In this document: positions 57,226-64,000 of the stretch, piece by piece
Position numbering within the stretch: position 1 is the stretch's first letter
Layout of the letters: the number at the start of each line of letters is the position of its first letter
DNA from: Corinectria fuckeliana
Lineage: Eukaryota > Ascomycota > Sordariomycetes > Hypocreales > Nectriaceae
NCBI GenBank assembly: GCA_019137255.1
Contig: WPDH01000006.1
Coordinates: forward strand, 310,001 to 374,000
Length of the DNA stretch: 64,000 nucleotides
Direction: 5' to 3'
The notes under the pieces: model-generated
The model's input: the letters and a program-made list of their open reading frames with translations, nothing else
Told to the model about the DNA's origin: nothing
Databases searched by the model: none
Made by a program: the position numbers and the translations under genes

Positions 57226-57459
57226 GAAAGTGGCACAACCTTGGTACTGGCGTTGGCGTCCGTGTGGGCATTTAAAGCATGGGTATTCCCGGCAACCAAA
57301 GGAAAAGCGCTTCATCATTACAGGCGTTCTGGGGCATTCGTTGAGAAAATCAAATGGGGTTGTCATTCTATCGCGCTTGGTTATTGACGAGTTGCCACCC
57401 CGAATACAGTATTGCCAGAATCGACATAAACACTATGCATCAAATCAATCTAGCACACG

Positions 57460-58755
57460 TCACCGGCGCGGGATGCCGAGCTTCTTGAGAGTCTCCTCGA
57501 CGCTGACGCCCGGCTGCCCTGGCACCACCTTTCTCCACGACTCGTCGATCAGCCTCTCGTCCTCGGGCAAGGTCGACCAGTTGGGGCTATGGTCAGCCTT
57601 GAGCCACTTGAAGTCGTCGACCTGATCCCACTGGTTCTCGGTCGTCTTGTCCGCCTCCGTCTCCTACCTCTTTCGTTAGCAGAGATAACAAGGTTAATGC
57701 ATGACACGGTTGAATCGAGACTTACGTATGCAGCAGGTAGCGGCGCAAATCGCATGCCCGAGCAGTCTTCGATGATAGGATGGCTGCTGCAGTGGAGATA
57801 GATGTCAACATTGCTGCATTCATGGATTCGAACCTGTCTCGAAACGATGACTAGGATGCTGTCCTTTACACCCGTGATGTGTACGGGACCGTTGACGCGG
57901 CCGGCGACGATGAGACTGTTGGCGATATTCTTGATGGCGAGGCCGGGGAACGGAGCACCAGTGGCAGTCGGGATGGACATGTCGACGATGCAGGCGTTGA
58001 GGTCGGTCAGGCTTCCTGAGGAGGTGGCTCGGGCGGCGGACGAGGGGAGGATGATGTGAAGGCCTGACTGGTTTGAGATGCCAATGTTCCTGGCGGCTGA
58101 GAAGCTGGGTTTGCGGAGAGGTGAGCTGCTAGGTCGTGCCATCTCTTCGTTGTAGTTCTTCAGCTTGGACGGCAGCTCGCTGAGGGTGTCCTCCTTGGGG
58201 GCTTCTTCAGGGACGGTGTCGGCGGCGGGCATTGTGTTCTTACGGGCCAGGCTGCCTGGGTTTAGGCGCGGATCGTTCTCCGGAGCACCCATATCGACGT
58301 GAGGGGTGTTGGTGCGGCGGAACTGGAAGCGTGACTTGGGGGTGATTTTGGCGATGGTCTCATTGAGCCTTTCATGCAGGGTCTTGATGGCCTGGGCGTG
58401 AAGGAACGTTAGTAAGATTACCAAGAGTAGCGCGGAGCGTGGTGTCATGGAGGTCGTACCTCGGTACACTGTTTTCGGTCATATGCTGGAGTGAAATCGG
58501 CAGCATCAGAGGCCTCGTTCTGAAGCTTCGCGATGCCTGCAAGGATGTGATCGATGGCCTCCTGGCGTTCACCGGCAACGTTAGAGATGGAGGAGAGCTC
58601 ATCGACAAGCTCCTGTAGACCTAAAACAAGAGAGGAAATCACAAATATGAGACTGATATTCGACCACAAGAATTGAGGATTTGGGCCTTGGCCTCAAGTC
58701 ACTCACCAGCTACACTGTCGATGAAGTGGTTGTAGAAGCGCTGCTTGGGATCCAT
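57460..58755 (-). CDS. Tubulin-folding cofactor C (TBCC, C-CAP domain)
   Basis: Minus-strand exons are 58755-58707, 58620-58460, 58391-57726 and 57663-57460, giving 359 aa. Introns are 86, 68 and 62 nt. TBCC is the GTPase-activating cofactor that, with cofactors D and E, releases assembly-competent alpha/beta-tubulin. The N terminus (MDPKQRFYNHFIDSVAGLQELVDEL) is the spectrin-like helical domain. A disordered Ser/Pro-rich linker covers about 95-165. The C-CAP/beta-helix domain runs from about 185 to 300: repeated short strands such as LNACIVDMS, NSLIVAGRVNGPVHITGVKDSILVI, and the GAP-finger-like SRQVRIHECSNVDIYLHCSSHPIIEDC, where the Arg corresponds to the catalytic arginine finger. The C-terminal WDQVDDFKWLK motif is typical. 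It converges with med9, with 234 bp between stops. Confidence 0.92.
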
Positions 58756-61020
58756 GTTGCTATTTCGGCGGAAAAGAAACGGGTGAGCGGCGGACCACTG
58801 AGTACGAGCCTGTATTTCGGCTTCCACGATGGACATTGTCAATACTTGAGTCTTTTATTTGGATATTTGACCTCTGGCCGGATTTATAGAGGATGGACTG
58901 GAGCAAGGTCGATCGATTCTAGGTAAGAAGGTGCGAGAGGGAGGTTGGGCATGTGTAGTAGATGGATGATATATATGACACACAATGAATGGCGACAGTG
59001 GTAGCAACGGCGAGTGTCACGAGGACTGGAGGAAACTGGATGGATATGGGCAAGTAGGTAGGTACGAGATGTACAATGTGGGAGTCTGGTGATGGAAAAA
59101 GAGGTGAAAAGAAGCAGAGGGAAGAGGAGGAGGAAGACGGCCATTATACAGGCGGGTGGGAAAGGAACATAAACACAGCCTCGACTCACATCTGATCGGG
59201 AAAGGAGCCAGAGGCAAGGCTAGGTATGCAAAGCAAGGGTGGCGGTGACGGCGGGAGCTGCAGCAGCAATAGCAGCAATAGGCGACGTTGACGAGCGTCT
59301 CGTTTCTTCCCCTTCTCGCGTGCGACTGTTCGATATCGTGCGGTTGGGCGACAAGGGAAAACGGGCGAAATGCACGCAGCTCAGCAGGCCAGTGACGTCA
59401 AGGCCACCTGATGGGGCAGGCCGGTGAAGGAAAGAACCTAAGAGAGGAGAGGTGACGGGGTAAGTTAAGCTAGGGCGTGATGTTTTGATTTGTTCTTGAA
59501 GGTTCTGTTGCAGTTGCAGTTGCGGTCACAGGTTTGCAGTTGTGAAATGTAAGGTGATCAGCCGAACGGGTTAGGAAGAGGGTGGACGGATCATGGATGA
59601 ACAGTAGTACTCTAGGTAGTCTAGCTGAGCAAGCGGCGGGGGAGGGGCCGAGGTGAGTGTGTGCCCACTCTCCACCATGTCGTTTCCTGCAAAAGAAGGT
59701 GAGACGGGCTGGGGACGGGGAAGAGGATGGGGGACGACGAGCACGGGGACGATGTGGGAAACGCGGAGATATGCAATGGTGGGCTAACAACCGTCGCTTC
59801 TACTGGTTACAGCTGTGCACTGGTGAGAAGAGGCGGCGGCTGCAGACGTGGTGTTGTCGAGGCACAATGGCACCACCAAAATTACTTACACCCATCGACC
59901 TCATTCTAGAAGCGGAAGTCTGGGCTGGCCGCGGCAATTGGACCCGGCTAGTTTTCTTCTCGTGGGTCGATTGAAGCTTGGACACGGCGGAGTGATGATC
60001 GGGCTCATCAACGTCTAAGCCCACGGATACTAGTTGATGGCACGGGTCAAAGGTTAGGTACCTACGACTCCCTGTAGGTAGGTATTAGGCTGGTGTGCCA
60101 CCCGTACTGCATTCGTGTCTGCGCGCGGCGGCTGGCCCGATCGACGCCAATGCAGTGCGCGATTGCAGCGCGGGGGGAGCGTTCTTGGACGCCATCTTGG
60201 ATGCGCACATGTCGTTGCAATTGAGAGGGAAGAGGTGTGTGTGGGCTTTTCTTTTTGCGTCACATCGACCTATCACAGGAATGCGGGAGACCATTTTCAT
60301 CGAGTCATGGAAGCCATGGAAATAGAAATCAGGTAAAAATAGCCAAACTCACTCGGCTCTTACTACGTGCCACCTACTGATTGCTGTATCTAGGCATCTA
60401 CTGGGGTATCAAATGCCTTCCATGTTGACTCTGAATTTCTAGCGCGGCTGGCGCGCCATCGATGCCTACTGGGGGAGTTCTGGAGGAGTGATGGGGTGCT
60501 CTCATGAAACTATCTAGGTACCTACTAAGTACCACGTAAGCATCCTCCCCTGGTTCGTGTACTTGCAGCTACGAAGTATCATCATCGCCAGATATGACTG
60601 ACATGGCGATGTTGTTTAAGAATTCTCTCCTCTTCAACAAGTGTCACACGCAGCCCGAGCGTGCCCCAGCTGTCATGTCACCGATGTTGCGTACAAGTAC
60701 GCTTCACTCACACATTGATTGCTTCGCGGCGGCTGGCAGCTAGAATAAACAGGCCCTGGACCTTTGACAGCTGGTGATGATGTTTGTTCATACTTGAAGT
60801 AAGCATGCTACTCGATGTACTCTACTCGATGCGTGGTTATATCAGACTCCTACCACTTCCTCTCCCGGCAGGCCAAAGCGACTTCAACTGTTTGCCGCCG
60901 AATAACATGTAATCCATAAACCCCTTAAACCTCGACATCATCATCCACCGACAACCACAGCCAGCCAGCCAGCCGCAGCGGCATAGGTAGAGCCCGCCAT
61001 TCTTCATCCGCCGCGGGTAC
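58756..61020. other. Intergenic region upstream of TBCC
   Basis: These 2.3 kb contain the TBCC promoter (nearest 58756-59200, purine-rich on the plus strand, so C/T-rich in TBCC sense) and the 3' side of the next minus-strand gene. Short TAGGTAGGTA strings occur near 59053, 60052 and 60077. No protein, RNA gene or repeat family was recognised between 59250 and 61020. Confidence 0.5.
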
Positions 61021-61689
61021 TCATCGCTTTCCCCAGCGGCGTAGGTTCTTGCGCAGAACCGCCACCTTTCTCCTCTCCTTCCACTCCCGGAGCTGCTTCT
61101 GCTTGGCGGCACGCACCCGCGCGACCTTCTTCTTCATGCGCAGCTCCCGCGCCGCGTCGACGGGGTACACGGGGCTGAGGAAGTCGCCCGTCGACCAGTT
61201 CTCGTACTGGACCTGGCTCTCGAGCGACTGCTGCAGCCTTCTGCGGATGGAGTCGACGTCGGGGGTCGTCACGTTGCCGCTGGGGGACGTCAGGATGATG
61301 CTTGGCACGGGCTGCGGCTGTCTGTCGGGCAAGGGGCGACGGGGCGGCTTCTTGACAGTGTCATCGCGGTTTGCGAAGGGGGCGGCGACGGCGACGGCCG
61401 TGGCGGTGGTGGTAGTGCTCGCAGTGGAAGGCTTCGGGGTTCGACGAGGGAGGCGGAAATCCGTGAGGGACTTGGCCAAGACCCGGAGCGGTGGTGCTTT
61501 GCTCCAGAGGTTGCCCATGATGCGAAGCCGTCTGGGCACGGGGATCATTCTCGCCGTGGTGGCGATTGCACCCCGGGCGAAGTTGTACGCCTTGACGATG
61601 CGAGCCTGCGATTCCGGGCGTGGCTTGGCGGCTTGCTTCTTTGTCGCGGGCGCCTTGGCTGCGATGCTTCCCGTACGAGTAGCCGCCAT
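61021..61689 (-). CDS. Basic protein of unknown function
   Basis: An intronless frame encodes 222 aa; I do not recognise the family. It is very basic (Arg/Lys-rich). The N terminus is Ala/Lys-rich (MAATRTGSIAAKAPATKKQA). Residues about 30-75 form a hydrophobic-basic helix region with ARGAIATTARMIPVPRRLRI. Residues 85-105 are a Thr/Ala-rich low-complexity stretch. The last 80 residues contain a predicted helix, RRRLQQSLESQVQYENWSTGDFLSPVYP, followed by a strongly basic coiled coil ending RRWGKR. The composition suggests a nuclear or nucleolar protein. The complementary strand is also open, which weakens the case, but the N- and C-terminal segments look like protein rather than noise. Confidence 0.55.
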   Translation of the reverse strand: MAATRTGSIAAKAPATKKQAAKPRPESQARIVKAYNFARGAIATTARMIPVPRRLRIMGNLWSKAPPLRVLAKSLTDFRLPRRTPKPSTASTTTTATAVAVAAPFANRDDTVKKPPRRPLPDRQPQPVPSIILTSPSGNVTTPDVDSIRRRLQQSLESQVQYENWSTGDFLSPVYPVDAARELRMKKKVARVRAAKQKQLREWKERRKVAVLRKNLRRWGKR

Positions 61690-62237
61690 CTTGTCGAGGC
61701 TTTATGAAGGCGAGCTGCGCAGTGGTGCTGTGTTGAGCGTTGTTGCTGTTGTTGCTGTTGTGTGGCAACAACGGCGAGAAGGCTCAGGAAGAGGTGTGTT
61801 TGGTGATGTAAGGGCCGAGAAGAAAACCCAGCAGTCCGTTTGAGCAGAGACGGCTGGCGGCTTCATATACGACAAGCCATGAGAATGTTCTCAGCTTCAC
61901 TTCACCTTGCTGTGCGGCCGCCTGTGAACCTCATTGGCTTGGGTGGGGGTTGGTTGGTGCAAAGCCGAATCGGGGTGCCTCTTCTGTTTCCTTGACCTTC
62001 TGGGCGTTTGGCCATTGTTGTCGACGGTCACAACAGCTGCTCGTTTATCGATTGGCACCATTCTCGCCGCATAGATGGCAGACCATAAAGAACAATGACC
62101 CGAGACTCACTTTCAACAGCGGCAGAATCTACTCCTCCTCACCCACAATAGACACTCAAGGCCAGGATAAGCCTTGGGGATTTCAGGGATCAAACTGATT
62201 ATTGATTAAAGTAAGTGATTACTCGATTCTATTCGCT
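61690..62237. other. Intergenic, GPI1 3' side
   Basis: This 548-bp stretch holds the promoter of the basic protein and the 3' end of gpi1. CAACAACAACA-type repeats occur near 61735-61765 (GTTGTTGCTGTTGTT on the plus strand). Nothing else is recognised. Confidence 0.5.
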
Positions 62238-64000
62238 TCATTTGGACCTCGCCATATGATAACCCGCCCGTCTCCCCCCATTTGGTAACGGCGGGATGTA
62301 GGGCATTGGGAGCCGTTTTGTCGTGCGTGGCTCCGCGTTCAACGCTCTCCACATCTCCCATATCGTCGCCCTTCTCGCCGGCAGCATGCTGTATTGCAAG
62401 CTATACAGGTTCTTTCGATTGATAGGTGGTACAAACTTGCCAGTCAATAAGCAGAAAAGCACCCTCGGTGACAGGTAGTGTTTTCGGATGCGGTTGGCCA
62501 TTTGGAAATACTGGTGGAACATGGCTCGAAAGGTCAACGGAATCGACTGAAGATAGTCAAGTCAGTATGGGAGGTGCGCGGTTCGAACACTGGGATAACC
62601 GACCTTGAGATAAATGACCGATGTCGGCGGTGGATTAGAAGTATTAGGGCTACTCTGTCTATGATCGTGGGTATCTCGGAGCTCGAACCGGATGCCACCT
62701 GTTGCCGTTAGTCTAATGGCCCGTCGAAACCCGAACTGTGTTGACTTACCGGGCAGTCTTCGCGGGTCTTTGATCCGCAGCATGAGCGCAAACAACGGGA
62801 AATGGTTCAAGCAAGACAAAAGGGTATCAAATCCGGCCTTCAATGAGATGATGACCATTCTCGCAACGGCGAAGTTGAGGTAAAAGACCGCAACAGTTGG
62901 GAGGAGAAAGAAGAGGAGTGTGAACAAGATGGTGCCAACCAGGAGCTGATCTAGGTCGTAGTCGCACGAGTCGATTCGGTTGCGGAGGACGTTGTGCTTT
63001 TTCCCGCGGAAGAGATGGAACAGGGATTGCAGGATTGTGAGCTGCCAATGATAGATGCGTCCCGATGCCAGGTAGAACGAATAGATGTGCATCGTCAGTG
63101 CTGACAGCATATCTGAGAACATGGCGATGGGCATGCTTGCCCCTGCAAAGGACGAGAAGCCGATGAACCACACCATTTGCGGTAGGGCTGGGGTCAGAGT
63201 TTCGATACAGCCTAGTGGCACTGTTAGATAATTCACCGTTTCCAGCGTGATTCAAACTTACTTGACCAGTAATCAATGACCCAGAGGAAAAGGTCGCCCA
63301 GAAAAGCGGCCAGCTCGCCATTGAGCTTCAGGCCAGCCGGCCAGCCCATCAGCCATGAAATGCTCCTCTGCAGCGCCTCAACGGTGTAAGTGCGCAGCAG
63401 ATCGCTAATCTGCTCCGCTGCCCAGTCTGCGTTTTCGATGATGTACGAGCCAAGCGCGATGCCGATAATGACGTCGTTGGCAACGAGCCACAGACTGTTG
63501 TAGAACCGGATATAGTCAGGGTGGCTTGTTGTGACACTAGCCCAGTTGCTCTTGCGTTGCCGCAACGTCAGGTACTGCATGGGCCAGTAACAGAATTGCT
63601 GTAGGCGGATTTCGATTTGTTGTGCGGTCGCTGATATGTCCTTCAGAGCCGCGTAGCCAGGTTTCAGTCGCAACTCGAGGAAGAAAAGCAGCATCTCGGC
63701 CATCATGCGGTGTCCCATAAGCAATAGAATGAATGCCTTGCGCAGAATCGGGAAGATGTACACTGTAAACCATGTCCACAGCTGGAAGCGGACATAGTTT
63801 CTCATAGTCGTAGCGGATTCGACAACTCTCTCCGACACACTGAGACTCCGTCGGGGTCTAGTCCCAATCCTCCCTACATTCTTCTGCAGCGTCTGCTCCA
63901 ACTCCCATGACCAATTGACTTGGTTGACGATTTTCGGTAGTGCTTTGTCGCGGGCAGACGGTATTCGCTTGAAAATGGAATGTCGTTCTAGCTTCTCCAC
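62238..64000 (-). CDS. gpi1: GPI-GlcNAc transferase subunit GPI1 (5' end missing)
   Basis: Minus-strand exons visible are 64000-63262, 63211-62750, 62698-62604 and 62546-62238; the 5' end lies beyond the window. The visible part encodes 534 aa. GPI1 (PIGQ) is a multipass ER-membrane subunit of the complex that transfers GlcNAc to phosphatidylinositol, the first step of GPI-anchor synthesis. Several hydrophobic helices are visible (for example WTWFTVYIFPILRKAFILLL and LLVGTILFTLLFFLLPTVAV). The conserved family core GRIYHWQLTILQSLFHLFRGKKHNVLRNRID is in the second visible exon, and LPGGIRFEL spans the next splice junction. Intron phases agree throughout (1+462+95+309 nt after the first visible exon is divisible by three). 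The third visible intron has an unusual GTCGGT donor. The Met at 64000 may be internal. Confidence 0.93.

Noticed and set aside
62570..62600. B-box-like GCGGTTCGAACAC inside a gpi1 intron
   Set aside because: There is no A box or cloverleaf around it, and the intron is needed to join two conserved gpi1 exons.

Overview
This is nuclear DNA of a filamentous ascomycete, most likely a Sordariomycete. Genes carry short GT-AG introns (47-100 nt, with a few of 186-268 nt) and stand as single transcription units on both strands. The proteins are fungal in type: FREQUENCY (FRQ), TPS1, VID27, nuclear-encoded mitochondrial ATP synthase subunit 9, fungal GPI1 and NKP2. FRQ is the main lineage marker. Exon boundaries were worked out by hand from splice signals and reading-frame continuity; in every complete spliced gene the exon lengths sum to a multiple of three.

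Layout. Positions 1-9770 contain no intact gene. They hold scattered short tandem repeats and two decayed genes in tandem: a Lys2-like thioester-reductase domain (about 7140-8140) and a short-chain dehydrogenase (about 8781-9770). From 10040 the window is ordinary core genome: NKP2/Cnl2 (+), a thioredoxin-like ER membrane protein (-), TAF12 (+), proteasome subunit RPN3 (+), guanylate kinase (-), a leucine-rich-repeat protein (+), a SAS2-like MYST acetyltransferase (+), ATP synthase subunit 9 (+), exosome nuclease RRP6 (-), trehalose-6-phosphate synthase (+), VID27 (-), prenylcysteine oxidase (-), FRQ (-), phosphate-metabolism enzyme iPGM (-), Mediator MED9 (+), tubulin cofactor C (-), an unrecognised basic protein (-) and GPI1 (-, cut by the right edge).

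The genes do not form a pathway or operon. They cover transcription and chromatin (TAF12, MED9, MYST), RNA and protein turnover (RRP6, RPN3), energy and carbon metabolism (ATP9, TPS1, iPGM), kinetochore and microtubule functions (NKP2, TBCC) and ER/GPI functions. The standout locus is the circadian clock gene frq at 46161-49247. It keeps a methionine at the position equivalent to the Neurospora short-FRQ start. A 57-nt phase-preserving intron begins 4 nt after that codon, so spliced and unspliced mRNAs both stay in frame. About 4.9 kb of gene-poor DNA lies upstream, with a perfect (ATCG)4 run and a second CGAT cluster that look like White Collar light-response elements.

No tRNA, rRNA, CRISPR array or intact transposable element was recognised.
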